From NCBI GenBank assembly GCA_963575745.1, contig CAUYUJ010016154.1:176530-240529 (forward strand): 64,000 bases of DNA, read 5' to 3'. Both the position numbers and the translations under genes were made by a program. The stretch is from Prorocentrum cordatum. Its lineage: Eukaryota > Sar > Dinophyceae > Prorocentrales > Prorocentraceae. How positions within the stretch are numbered: the first letter of the stretch is position 1; the number at the start of each line of letters is the position of its first letter. Below, piece by piece: positions 1-10,573 of the stretch. The notes beneath the pieces are model-generated. The model did no database searches. It saw only the letters and a list, made by a program, of their open reading frames with translations, and was not told the origin of the DNA.

Positions 1-190
1 TCTTTTCCTGCTCGCTTTCCTCTTCCTCCCCCTCTTCCTCCCCTCTCCTCCTCCTCCTCTTCCCCCTCCTCTTCCTCCTCCTCCTTCTCCTCCTCGTCCT
101 CCTAACCATCACGAACCAGAAACGAATAAAACCAGAATGCGTTCCCGAATAAAACCAGATCGACGTCCTTTTTGAAAACCAACTCTCAAG
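1..190. repeat. Pyrimidine-rich CTCCTC tract
   Basis: The first 100 bases are degenerate CTC/CTT repeats. The rest is unique sequence with the phrase AATAAAACCAGA twice. No gene seen. Confidence 0.7.
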
Positions 191-530
191 TGGACCAGAG
201 GGCCACGATCCTCGCGAGGGGTGTTCCCGCATTGGGCGTCGGTGGGCCGTCGGCAGCGCTCCACAGTGGGCCAGGGCCACGATCCATGTGAGAGGTGTGC
301 CGAACTTCAGCGTCGGGCGGCGATCCAAATGTGGCGAGGTCTACGATCCGTGCGAGGGGTGCGCCGATATTGCTCATCGGTGGGCCGTCGGCAGCGCTCC
401 CAGGTGGTCCAGGACACGATCCTCGTGAGCGGCAGCGCTCCCAATTGGACCAGGGCCACGATCCTAGTGAAGTGCGCGCCGGAATCGCGCGTCGGAGGGC
501 CAGGCCCACGATCCTCAAGAGGGTTGTGCC
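191..530. repeat. Degenerate tandem minisatellite with CACGATCC core
   Basis: The core CACGATCC or ACGATCC recurs about six times at intervals of 40-80 bases. It alternates with GTGGGCCGTCGGCAGCGCTC blocks. Open frames here follow the repeat and are not convincing genes. Confidence 0.7.
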
Positions 531-799
531 GAAATGAAGCGGCTGGCAGTGGCGGTTGCTCCAAATCCGACGTCGACACGAAGGACAAGTGTACAACTGC
601 CGTTTTTGTTCACTTTCTAATGCGAATCCAATCTACAGCCACTACAGCGAATGGTGCACGAAGGTAGGCATTGGCGCGAAAGACACGAAGGCCAGGTTTG
701 AAACTACGGTTTTCGTAATTCCCCTTGTAGGAGTTCTATTAGGCCTGATACAAAAGAAGAGTACACGAAGGTGAGGTTTGTAGCGACACGAAGACCATG
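531..799. other. Non-genic stretch with diverged ACACGAAGG repeats
   Basis: ACACGAAGG or a close variant occurs several times, followed by similar sequence ending near TACGGTTTT or TGCCGTTTTT. This suggests an old tandem duplication. No gene recognised. Confidence 0.4.
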
Positions 800-806
800 T
801 GCACCC

Positions 807-875
<69 letters not shown>

Positions 876-893
876 TTACTACGACTACTACTA

Positions 894-924
<31 letters not shown>

Positions 925-945
925 GACGACTACTACTACTACTAT

Positions 946-1011
<66 letters not shown>

Positions 1012-1265
1012 GACTACTACTACTACTACTACTTTCTACTACTACTTGACTACTACTACTACTACTACTACTACTACCACTACTACTACTACGACTACTA
1101 CGACTACGACTACGACTACGACTACGACTACGACTACGACTACGACTACGACTACGACTACGACTACGACTACGACTACGACTACGACTACGACTACGAC
1201 TACGACTACGACTACGACTACTACTACTACTACTGCTGCTACTACTACTACTACTACTACTACTA
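800..1265. repeat. CTA trinucleotide array with a CGACTA hexanucleotide core
   Basis: About 465 bases of CTA/ACT triplets with an inner block (about 1090-1218) of nearly perfect CGACTA hexamers and a short GAC run near 910. It is open in several frames only because the period is a multiple of three. Confidence 0.95.
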
Positions 1266-1758
1266 CATCTGTTCCTGCCAACCCGATTATCCCTCCTGCC
1301 TCCTCCCCGTCCCCCTCCTTCCTCCTGCTCCTCCGCGTCCACCTCCTCCTCCTCCTCCTCCTCCTCGTCCTCCTCGTCATCCTCGTCCTCGTCCTCCTCC
1401 TCCTCCTCCTCCTCATCCTGTTCCTCCTCCTCCTTCTTCTCCTCCTCCGCCTCCCCTTGGCTGCTCTAGGCTGCATCCGCGCTGTGGCAGGCCTGCGAGC
1501 CATGCCTGCGGCTGCTGCGCCGGCGGCGCTTGGCTGGCCAGCACCCAGGATGGCACCCTCGAGGCCTCCAGCGGCGTCCTCGCGCAGCGGTTGGGGCCGG
1601 CTTCTTTTCGGCGGCAATTTGTGCGGAGGATTCACGGAATGACGCTGACCAAAATCGACGCTGACCAAGATCGGCACGATGTTTGGGCCTGCAGTCTTGG
1701 TTGGTCCCCGTTCTTTTCCCTTCCACCCTCGCCTCCCACGCCGACATCACCCCCAGAA
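1266..1758. other. CTC-rich tract and unrecognised GC-rich sequence
   Basis: CTC/CCT-rich low-complexity sequence to about 1455, then GC-rich unique sequence. I see no protein domain or RNA gene. Confidence 0.5.
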
Positions 1759-1850
1759 GGGGCGGGCCTTCTCAGAAGGGTCGGAAGGCTTCGGGCCTTC
1801 TGAGAGGTTTCCTAAGCCTTCCCCGAAGATACAGAAACGCTTCCCCCGTG
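1759..1850. repeat. Dispersed palindromic repeat, copy 1
   Basis: Carries CCTTCTCAGAAGG, a perfect 6+1+6 palindrome, then GGCCTTCTGAGAGG and AAGCCTTCCCCGAAGA. A close copy lies at 29443-29600, so this is a dispersed family. Confidence 0.75.
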
Positions 1851-2660
1851 GGCGCCCCGCCGTCTTTGTGGGAGCACACACGATCCCGCCTAGCTTAAGA
1901 CAGACAGCTTTTCTATTCGCGGCGATGCCGGGCGTTGTGGGGGGGAGGGGGGAGGCGGGGGGGGGGCGTAACTCCCCCCGCCGCCCCCCACCGTGAAAGA
2001 ATGTGGTGCCAGACGCGCAGCGGTAGTGCCGTGGACGAACTGGATGGGGGGGGGGGAGCGATACGTTATGGTTGATGAAGGGGGGGGGCGGGGGAGGCAT
2101 AACGCGCGTTATGGCCCAGAGTGGTAAAAAAACGCTCTCGTGAATTGGCGGGCACGGGCGCCGACCAACCAAAGCCCAGAAACGCCACCCAATTAACGGG
2201 CTGGGCACAGGGCAGGCAAGGGCGCACACCGGCGGAAAGTCCAGGAATGTTCACGGGCACCCACCGACTGCAAAACTGGAAACGCCAGACAACTTCCAGT
2301 TAAAAGTAAATGCTCTTCAGTGGAAGCACTGCTCGGTGCTTGGGGGCACAGAAATCCGCGCAGATTTGCATATGTGTATGTCCATGAATCAACACATTCA
2401 TAATTGAATGAAACAGCACACATTACTCATACAGTTTCCTCCATTTTCCCGCCATCCACCTTTCGCTGTTCTTCTTGCTCCTCTTGCTTCTCAACATCCT
2501 CCCTGTCTCATCCGACTTACAACTGCTCCCTTCCCGTTTCTCTTCTGCTCCTCCTCCTAAAATGTGGATCGGTCCTTCTCTATCGCTCTCTCACGTTTTG
2601 GACAAGAGAGGAGAGGGTCCTGATGTCAAGGGGGGAGAGACAAGAGAATATTGCTCTCTG
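1851..2660. other. No gene; G-homopolymer-rich then AT-richer sequence
   Basis: Several runs of 7-10 G between 1935 and 2095, then unique sequence. No domain, RNA gene or clear repeat. Confidence 0.4.
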
Positions 2661-2792
2661 TGACTCTGTCCATTTCTCTCTCTCTCTCTCTCTCCCGCTA
2701 TGTATGTATGTATGTATGTATGTATGTATGTATGTATATATGTATGTATGTATGCGTATATATTCATATTTGTACATATGTGTATTTATGCA

Positions 2793-2823
<31 letters not shown>

Positions 2824-3130
2824 ATATATATATACATATATATATATATATCACAACGATGGGGGCCAAACGGTCATTCATTGTCCCTGGGAGCGTGGCT
2901 GAAGTGGGATCTCGTGGCCCAACACATTGTTTGCTGTTGTTTGTTGTCATCGTCCTGTCCCGTGACCCACCCGCGACCCACCCCTCGACCCACCCCGCGA
3001 TCCATTGGCGACCCACCCCGCGCCCGCCGTCCCCCCCTTATGAGCAACTGGTAGGTGCTATATATATATATGTATATATACATACATACATACATACATA
3101 CATACATACATACATACATACATACATACA

Positions 3131-3176
<46 letters not shown>
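2661..3176. repeat. Mixed microsatellites: CT, GTAT, CATA and TA runs
   Basis: A CT run, a GTAT run (about 2700-2755), more CT, a TA run (about 2821-2853), a short unique part with GACCCACCC repeats, CATA (about 3081-3130) and TA (3134-3174). Confidence 0.95.
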
Positions 3177-3177
<1 letters not shown>

Positions 3178-3483
3178 CCCAATCAGAGCTTGCTTCTCTA
3201 GGGGTCGTAGCGGATTCATATGGTTAGGTTAGGTTTGTCGCCGATTTTCGCTGCACGCCCGGGTGCCCCGGTGCCCGGGTGCCCGGGGGTGCCTGGTGCC
3301 CCGGGGTGCCCGGGTGCCCGGGTGCCCGGGTGCCCGGGCGTGCCGGGGGGCGCCCGGGGGTGCTCGGGGCCCTACAGCCCTACAGCCCAATATCCCTATA
3401 GCCCAGTAGCCCTACAACTTTATAGCCCGATAGCTCTATAGCCCTATAGCTCAATAGCCCTATAGCCCTATAGCCCTGATTGG
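3177..3483. mobile_element. Small composite element with inverted ends and internal minisatellites, copy 1
   Basis: Starts CCCCAATCAGAGCTTGCTTC and ends CTGATTGG. The ends are inverted (8 bp here; 11 bp in the copy at 22446-22903). Inside is a GGTGCCCGGG minisatellite (about 3255-3365) followed by a TAGCCCTATAGCC array (about 3370-3475). The same order of parts in two distant copies suggests a non-autonomous, MITE-like element. No coding capacity. Confidence 0.6.
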
Positions 3484-3568
3484 TTTTTTCCTCCGGCATC
3501 AATTATATACATATATATACATACATACATACATACATACATACTTACTTACTTACTTAATTACTTAC

Positions 3569-3599
<31 letters not shown>

Positions 3600-3725
3600 C
3601 ATACATACACACATATATATACGTATATATATATATATATATATGTATGCATGTAAGTATGTATGTATGTCTGTGTGTCTGTCTGTTTGTATGTATGTGT
3701 ATGTATGTGTTTATCTATGTATGTA
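3484..3725. repeat. CATA/TTAC/GTAT microsatellites
   Basis: CATA runs around a TTAC block (about 3544-3570), then TA, then GTAT/GTCT. Confidence 0.9.
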
Positions 3726-3972
3726 CCGGAGGTGAGGGGGTGAGATCGACATGGTGTCGGAGAGCCCCCCTACCGGGAAATCGGTTTCGGTTTCGTGTTC
3801 GTGCGTGCCGTGCGTGCGGCCGAGGCGAAGCTGCGTGGGCGGGCGAGAAAAAGTCTCCTGTAGCTGAGGCGCGGCTGGACCAAAAATCTCCCTTCCGGCA
3901 ACCAGTGTCCTGACGGTGTCCCGCTCGGGGGCCGGTGGCGCGCGGTGTCCCGCCAGTGTCCCGTCGGTGTCC
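3726..3972. other. No gene seen
   Basis: GC-rich unique sequence ending in short GTGTCCCG repeats that lead into the GAT array. Confidence 0.4.
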
Positions 3973-4920
3973 CGATGATGATGATGATGATGATGATGAT
4001 GATAATGTTGACGATGATGATGATGATGGCGATGATGGTGATGATGATGGTGTCCCGATGATGATGATGTTGACAATGTTGTTGTCGATGATTATGATGA
4101 TGATGGTGATGGTGGTGATGATGGTGCCCCGATGATGATGATGATGATGATGATGTTGCTGGTGATGATGTTGTTGATGATGATGGTGCCCCGATGATGA
4201 TGATGCTGATGATCCCGATGATGTCGATGCTGATCAAAAGATTAAATGATGATGATGATGACGATCTTGATGATGATGGTGTCCCGATGATGATGATGAT
4301 GATAATGGGATTGGTGATGATGCTGTTGATGATGGTGATGATGATGATGATGTCCCGATGATGATGATGATAATGACGATGATGGCGACGATGCTGTCCC
4401 GATGATGACTATGTTGGTGATGAAGATGAGGATGTGATGATGATGATTTTGATGATGGCGGCCCGATGATCACGATGCTGATGTGGATGATGATGATGGT
4501 GTCCTGGTGATGTTGATGATGTTGGTGGTGATGATGCTGATGGTGACGATGATGCTGGTGTTCCGATGGTGATGATGATGCTGATGCTGATGTTGATAAT
4601 GATGATGATGGTGTCCCGATGATGATGATGTTGATGACGTTGTCCATGATAATGGCGATGGTGAGATGATGATGATGATGCTGACTGTGGTGTTCCGATG
4701 ATGATGATGATGATGGTGTACCGATTATGATGATGATGTTGATGCGGAATATGATGATGGTGACGATGATGGTGCCCCGATGATGTTGATGATGATGATG
4801 ATGATGTTGATGATGATGGTGATGACGTAATGATGATGGGGATGGTGTCCCGCTGATGTTGATGTTGATGATGATGCGGATGGCGTTGATGACGATGATG
4901 TTGATGATGATGACGTTGCT
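3973..4920. repeat. GATGAT array broken by GGTGTCCCGATG units
   Basis: About 950 bases of GAT/GATGGT/GTTGAT triplets. About every 60-80 bases there is GGTGYCCCGATGATG, so a longer minisatellite is laid over the triplet repeat. Long His/Ile/Ser or Asp frames here are repeat artefacts. Confidence 0.9.
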
Positions 4921-5165
4921 TGTGATATCGATTGTGATATCGATAGTGAGATCGATCGTTAGACCGAATGTGAGATCGATTGTGAGATCGACAGTGGGAT
5001 CGATAGTGATATCGGTTGTGGTATCGATAGACCGATCGATTGTGAGATTGATCGAATGAAATAGATCGAGTGGGACCGATTGTGAAACCGATCGAATGAT
5101 ACCGATCGAGCGAGACCGATAGTGAGATCGATTGTGATATCGATAGTGAGACCGATCGAGTGAGA
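4921..5165. repeat. 12-bp tandem repeat, GTGAGATCGATA type
   Basis: Roughly 20 units of GTGATATCGATA / GTGAGATCGATT / GAGACCGATCGA. Each unit holds an ATCGAT or CGATCG palindrome. Confidence 0.85.
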
Positions 5166-5317
5166 CGTTGGTTCCTCCCCCCCCGAACCTCCTTATCACC
5201 CGGAGTGTGGTCGTATAGGTATATCTATATATGTATGTATATGTGTATGTGTATGTGTATATATATATATACACGTATATACACACGCAGACGCATGCAT
5301 ATATGTATGTATGTATG

Positions 5318-5382
<65 letters not shown>
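5166..5382. repeat. Dispersed repeat and TA/GTAT microsatellite up to element 1
   Basis: CCTCCTTATCACCCGGAG at about 5188 resembles CCTCTTTATCACCCGAAG at about 18049. Then GTAT and a long TA run (about 5323-5382) that forms the left flank of element 1. Confidence 0.7.
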
Positions 5383-5385
<3 letters not shown>

Positions 5386-5574
5386 TCAAGCTAGGCGCGG
5401 CCACCATTCGCACAGACATGAGACGGGCGATCCAGTTTTTCACGAGGACGCGCCCTTACTCAGGACGAGGTGCACTTAAAAATATATAATGCTGAGCTTG
5501 CTTGGCAACAAGGGAAAAAGGACCCGGGCCCGGATCGAGAATCACCAAATCTGACTGCGTAGCATTAGCTCCCA
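5383..5574 (-). repeat. Element 1 split direct repeat B2
   Basis: 192 bp, nearly identical to 5755-5946 at an offset of 372 bp. On the element's strand it is the outermost 3' repeat. Confidence 0.9.
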
Positions 5575-5591
5575 GGGAGGGTTAGGGAGGG

Positions 5592-5743
5592 AAGCCTTGA
5601 AACCAGAATGGCCGCGAGAGGGGGGAGAGCAGCGGCAGGAGAGCAGAGCAGGAGAAGAGACGGGCAGCGCGAAGCTGAGGACAGCCCCACCATGGCGGAG
5701 CCCCTCTCGCTTGGCCGCTCGACGCGGAGGAAAACTGCATCCA
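5592..5743 (-). repeat. Element 1 split direct repeat A2
   Basis: 152 bp, matching 12168-12319 in the same orientation (both contain TTGAAACCAGAATGGCCGCG). It is the 3' copy of the 5'-terminal repeat. Strongly purine-rich on the plus strand. Confidence 0.9.
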
Positions 5744-5754
5744 AGGATAAACAT

Positions 5755-5946
5755 TCCTCCAGCTAGGCGCGGCCACCATTCACACAGACATGAGACGGGC
5801 GATCCAGTTTTTCACGAGGACGCGTCCTTACTCAGGACGAGGTGCACTTAAAAATATATAATGCTGAGCTTGCTTGGCAGCAGGGGAATAAGGGCCCGGG
5901 CCCGGATCAATAATCACCAAATCTGACTGCATAGCATTGGCTCCCA
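5755..5946 (-). repeat. Element 1 split direct repeat B1
   Basis: 192 bp, matching B2. It is the first repeat after the recombinase on the element's strand; 11 bp separate it from A2. Confidence 0.9.
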
Positions 5947-6000
5947 CCCCCAATTCAGTCGCCATTGGGAGGGCGGGTTGGGAAGAGAAAGAAAGAAAGA

Positions 6001-6582
6001 TCACACAGGCACGCGATTGGAGCTGGCAACGCGAGAAACGAGGTGCCGAAAGTCCGCCGCCGAAAAACGGGCGGCCCGTTGGCGGGCGGCGGTAGGCACG
6101 GCGGCTCGCTGTCTCAAGAGCGAGCCGTGCTTCTCATAGATGCGCGCGGACTCTCGTGCGCGCCACCTTTCACGCTGTTGGATCTGATCAAGACTGCGCA
6201 ATTGCTCTAAGGCGTCGTGCGAGGGGCCGCCGCGTCGAAGCTGATGCGGCACGGAGAAGACGCGGCACAGACTTAGGTCGGAAGCCACACCTCGCACGAG
6301 CTTCTCGTATGTACTGAGGTTCAAGGGTGCGAACAGCTTAGCAGAGGCTGCGCGGCCTCGGCGGAGGGCGAGCAGCGCTGCGGGCACTTGGCGCCTCAGA
6401 GGCACAGGTGCACCAGCGACGAATGCGCGGTCAAACTCGTTAGTCTTGGACGGCGCGCCGCCCGTGAGAGGCGCGATGATGATCGAGACCTGGCCGCCGG
6501 CGCTGCCGTGGACGTCCCCTGCGGTGATGGCGAGAACCTCGCTGGGCCGCAGGCGCAGGTCGAACTGGGCAATCGTGGCCAC
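6001..6582 (-). pseudogene. Tyrosine recombinase, catalytic part (element 1)
   Basis: YR catalytic domain that would join the retrotransposon's DNA circle to the genome. Visible residues: Arg of box A in DLRLRPSEVL, Lys in SKTNEF, the H-x-x-R motif in HQLRRGG, Trp in RERWRARES and the likely nucleophile Tyr in ARIYEKHG. So R-K-H-R-W-Y are all present. The N-terminal part lies upstream in two other frames (6951-6792 and 6815-6593); at least two frameshifts break the protein. B1 begins about 55 bp beyond the end. The family call is strong; the exact subfamily is inference. Confidence 0.8.
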
Positions 6583-6592
6583 GGCGGCGAGG

Positions 6593-6951
6593 GCCCCAGC
6601 GAGGAGCGCTCAGCGAGGGCTCCCACGCAGGCGATCACTGCGTCGGAGGGGGCGTGCATCCTGGGGCGCCGAGGCATCCTGGCAGACCAGCCCGCAAGGG
6701 CATCCTTTGAACGCGCAAAGTGAGGTTTGGCCACGGCCCATCCTCTGAGACGAGCAAGTCCATAGAGAGCATTTCGTGACATATATTGAGGAGATCCAGA
6801 AGAAAAGGTGTTCAATGTACAAGTTCATTGACGAGTCGGCATCCTTTGGGCTGTCAAAGGGCAGACGCTGACGCCGAGCCCAAGCCTCGAAGTCGGCGAC
6901 GGCCTGCTGGTACTTGGTCAGGGCCGCAGGACGCAACGAAGCCATGCGCAG
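6593..6951 (-). pseudogene. Tyrosine recombinase, N-terminal domain, split frames (element 1)
   Basis: Two overlapping frames give a typical YR N-terminal, core-binding region. The first (about 6951-6792) reads FLRMASLRPAALTKYQ and ADFEAWARRQRLPF. The second (6815-6593) continues with ALYGLARLRGWAVAKPH. A shift joins the two and another joins them to the catalytic part that starts at 6582. Confidence 0.65.
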
Positions 6952-7275
6952 GAAGTCACCGGGAGGCACTTGGCGGGCTTGCCGTTGCTGCTCGGCCCGT
7001 GTCACCGCCGCCGCCGCCCGCCTCCGGCGCTCTGCCGCCAGCGCCCGGCGGCGCCGTGCCTGGCCCCTGCCTGGGGGCGGGGCTGCGTCCCGAGGCCCGC
7101 CGGCCGCCCGAGGGGCGGGGGCGCGGGTCGAGCGCGGAGGCCCAGGCGGCTCGCCAAGGGAACCGGAACCTCCGCGGGCAGAGCGGGGCGCCGGGGGCGC
7201 GGAGGCGGACCTCGCCCGTCGCGGCTGCCAGGGCGCCATCCCAAGTCGCGAGGTCTCTGGGCGCGGCTCGGCCAT

Positions 7276-7906
7276 GGGCGCACCTCGGGGCGGAGAGCGA
7301 AGCGACGCGCGCGAGCTCTCGGCACCGCTCCGGGAGATACGCGCCGGCCAAGGTAGTCCGCCAGACCCACCCTCTCGTCGGATGGCGAACTTTGCCCTGG
7401 AGAACTTCACGATGTGGTCGGCAACGCTGGCACCGGCGGCCCAGTAGCTCCAGGCCCGGCAGCGTGCCGGCGACAGCTCCTGGTTTCTTCAAGGGGGCCC
7501 CGAAGCGGCAGGAGTCGTAGACGACCTTGCCCGGCCTGTGGTGCCGGAGCTCCTTCTCCAGGGGCGCCCAGCGCCAGACCCGGCTGGGTCCTGGGTTCTC
7601 CAGGAGCACGAAGATGTTCAGCTTCCGGCAGAGCTCGAGCACCCGCACGGCGAAGCTGACGAGAGCGAGGTGCGCCGGGCGTGGAGGCCGGTTGCCCCCA
7701 GCCGGCACCCAGTGTGTACACGGAAGGCCAATGTGTATGCAGCGGCGCTGTGCAATCCAAGCCAAGATAGCGTTACGGACGCCGGGGTGAGCGAGGTCAT
7801 GATGCTCCCCGTTTGCGATATCCAGAGGGCAAGCGATACGGAGCCCGGCCTCGTGGAAGGCCCCCGACAAGTTTGCGCCTCCAGCGAACAACTCCAGGAA
7901 ACTGGC
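7276..7906 (-). CDS. C5-methyltransferase-like domain (element 1)
   Basis: Lies between RNase H and YR. Begins LFAGGANLSGAFHEAGL, like the SAM-binding motif I of C5-cytosine methyltransferases (FxGxGG...AG). A Pro-Cys at GLPCTHW sits where motif IV has its catalytic Cys. Then LLENPGPSRVW, YDSCRFG with KPG, and a Cys/His pair RRCQRCRPHREVL. The same series appears in element 2 at 53299-53950. DIRS and PAT elements carry methyltransferase domains, usually described as adenine-type; this one looks C5-like. The open frame runs on to 6956 through GC-rich sequence that may not be coding. Target and activity unknown. Confidence 0.6.
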
Positions 7907-8400
7907 ACGGCCTGACTGCCGGCCCCGCGGGGCCTGAGACGAAGACCCTGAGGAGCACTATTGACGAGGCCCATTGCGTGCCCGAGGGGGGGCCGAAGAG
8001 CTCGATGCCCCAGCCCGGGGACCTTGACTCGTCGATGATGCCGATGGCCTGACCCGTGAAGCCCAAGAAGCCGACGAAGCTGAGGGCCCAGCCTGGGGGC
8101 GCTGACAACCCGATGCACTCGGAGACCCAGTCTGAGGCCAGTGACCTGCCGAAGTGCTTGACGACCCGATCTGTGAACGATAACCTGTGCGTGATCTCGA
8201 TGATGTGGAGCATGACGGAGGAGGGGAAGAACAGGATGGGAGAACAGACTCAGCTGGGGTGGTAGAGAGGATGATCCCTTGTGCGAGGTCCTCGCTCCAC
8301 TGTCCCGTGCAACCGGTTGGTTTCTCTCCGAGCCCTGGTGGCCTGGAGACGCGGCTCGGCGACGGCCGAGTCGCGAGGGCAACGCTGGCCTGGCGCGCCG
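7907..8400 (-). other. Degraded region between RNase H and methyltransferase-like domain (element 1)
   Basis: No single frame is convincingly coding. A frame from about 8213 reads WALSFVGFLGFTGQAIGIID, but I recognise no domain. The C-terminal half of RNase H should lie here and is not clearly readable, so it is lost or scrambled by indels. Confidence 0.4.
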
Positions 8401-9420
8401 CCGCGCCTAGCCCGATCACCGAGGCGCGGGCCTCCAGGCTGTGGGCGCGGCCGGGATGCCGCCACGCGCCTCGGATGGCCTCGGTCCACCGCTGCGGGTC
8501 GACCAGCTCGGGAGGCAGAGCAGGCGGGGGGCGGCCCGCCTCCATCTCCTGGCGCCGGCGGCGAGCACCCGCCTGCCGGCGGGGGCGCCCCGCGTCGGCG
8601 GCGCCGAGGTCGTCGCCGCGCGGGTGGGAGACGTCGGCCAGCCCCGCGGCGCGGCCGAGGTGGACGTCCTTATCGGGATCGCCCGCGACCTCGACCTCGC
8701 TGAAGCGCTGCCTCTCGCGCCAGCGCGAAGCGTCGAGGACCTCGTGCCCGAGGAGCTCCGCCTCGCAGACGGCGCACCCCAGCATCGAGCTGTCCGCGGT
8801 GTAGGACACTGGCGCCGGGGGTCGGCGCAGGTCCACCTGGCCGAAGAACGCGAGCCCAGCAGCGCAGCGGAGCTCAGTCAAGACGCTGGACGGCAGGCGG
8901 GAGACGCCCTCCATGGGGCCCGACTCGAGGTAGGCATAGGACTCCCCTAGCGCACTGAGGGCGGGCCGCATGATGCTGAAGTAGTGCACGATGTGTCCAA
9001 GCAGCCCCCTGACCTGCCAGCGGGCGAGCCTTGGCCTGCGTGGTACCTCGTGCAGGCCAAGGCGCAGGCGCCACGCCCGCCGTGACGCGCGGCGAAGGCG
9101 ACCGCGTCGGCCGTCGAACTCGAGACCAAGGATGCTCTGCGACGGGGTGGCGTGCTGCAGCTCGTGCCAGCGGAGCCCCCTCCTGTCCAGCTCGTCCGCG
9201 ACGGCACCGAGGCGCCGGTCGAGCTCGCCGGCGCCCAGGGAAATGAGGTTCGCGTTGTCGACATAGGGCGCGTGAGCAACCCCCCCGCTTAGCAGGGGGG
9301 GCGGCTTGCCCTTGTCCAGGCACCAGGAGTCCTTGTCACCGAAGACGGTGCCCATGGTGTCGATCAGGACCTCTCGGCAAATCCACAGGGCCCACGACCA
9401 CCCCATAGGAGAGGGCCTCA
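8401..9420 (-). pseudogene. Reverse transcriptase C-terminal part and RNase H start (element 1)
   Basis: From the frameshift at about 9405-9420 the frame reads PMGWSWALWICREVL (motif B region), then APYVDNANLIS at about 9275-9241, the polymerase active-site motif. It is YVDN rather than YxDD. A thumb-like region follows (ARWQVRGLLGHIVHYF). RNase H begins SYTADSSMLGCAV near 8812-8780, with its Asp. An acidic HSLEARASV is seen near 8450-8408. The frame is intact from about 9410 to 8400 but out of register with the upstream RT. Confidence 0.75.
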
Positions 9421-10502
9421 AAGCAAGGCCAGACACGGGTGTCAGGACTGATGTCGACGTAGCGGCCGAGCTTCTCGTCATAGAGCTGGGTCACCCCGAG
9501 CTCGCCCGCGTCCATCTCGATGTCGAAGCACATCCAGGAGCCCCAGGCCGAGTGGCGGAACTGGTAGAAGCCGTCCTGCAGGTCCACCGAGCCGGCCACC
9601 AGGTCGCCCCCGGTCGTCACGATGTCGAGGTCGTCAGGGTTGAGGTCGGCGGCGTCCACGGAGTTGATCGCCGCGAGCGCCTCCCCCGAGGCAAGCGCGG
9701 TCTTGGGCGGGAGGCGCTGCAGCTGGTTGGCCTGCCGGGCATCCAGCGCCATCCTCTGGTCGCCGTTCTTCCTGCGAACAAAGAAAGCGGAGATGCACGA
9801 CTTCCGACGGGCCCGAGCTCCAACGAGCCCTCGGCCAGCCAGCGCACGAAGAAAGGCCACCAGCGCCGGGCGCGTGCCGCGACGGCGTGGGTCGAGCTGC
9901 GGGTCCCAATACGGCTGCGCCAGCGGCTCGTCCTCGGGCAGCTCGGAGAGAGGGCGGGCGACGGTCGCGTCGAAGTTGTCCAGCACGTCCTTGGCGCTCT
10001 GGGGGGCCACGTCGTCGAGCGGCGTGGAGAAGTGTTCCTTACGCAGGATGTTGAGGCGACTCGAGTCAAAATCGACCACGGTCGTGGAAGCGTCGAGGCC
10101 GCCGTAGACGCCCCTGGTCTTGAGGAGCTCCTGGAGGGCTCCAGCTCCATCCAAGTCGGCGGGCCACTCATCAAAGGCCGCGATCCGACGGCGGATGCGC
10201 CTGAGCGCCGACCCCTGAGCGATGTCGGCGCCCCCTGTCCTCTGAGGGGGCCGGAGCGCGACCTCCCTCCCAGCGCAAGCGGCGGCCATCCCATTGAGGA
10301 TCGTGATCTTCTCGATGGTGCGAGCCGCGCGACGATCAGTGGCGGCCGCGCGCTGCGCCTTATACCGAGGCAAAGCGGCGCGCCCCCCTCGCGGCGGATG
10401 CGAGTAGAAGGCATCCGTGACTGGAAGCGGGAACAAGGGTGGGGGCCCCCGCGAGGAGGAACCCTCGACGGGGAGGCAGCCGCGATCCAGGGTGGTGGCC
10501 AT
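9405..10502 (-). pseudogene. Reverse transcriptase N-terminal part (element 1)
   Basis: Starts at ATG 10502 (MATTLDRGCLPVEG). The linker is followed by RT fingers: SAFFVRRKNGDQRMALDARQ, and palm motif A VDLQDGFYQF with its catalytic Asp. The frame reaches CFEALSYG and is then shifted relative to the motif B/C part. The start lies 72 nt beyond the gag stop on the minus strand, so gag and pol are tightly packed. Confidence 0.8.
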
Positions 10503-10573
10503 GGCGTCGCGGTGCGCCGGCGGCTGCGGCAGGCGGCGCCGCGGCCGCGGGGGGCGCCAGGGCGCCCGGCTTG

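Noticed and set aside
799-1803. Long Tyr/Asp-, Thr- or Ser-rich open frames
   Set aside because: They come from CTA and CGACTA repeats whose period is a multiple of three; no start, domain or end fits a gene.
4234-5286. 350-codon His/Ile/Ser-rich minus-strand frame
   Set aside because: It lies entirely in GAT and ATCGAT arrays.
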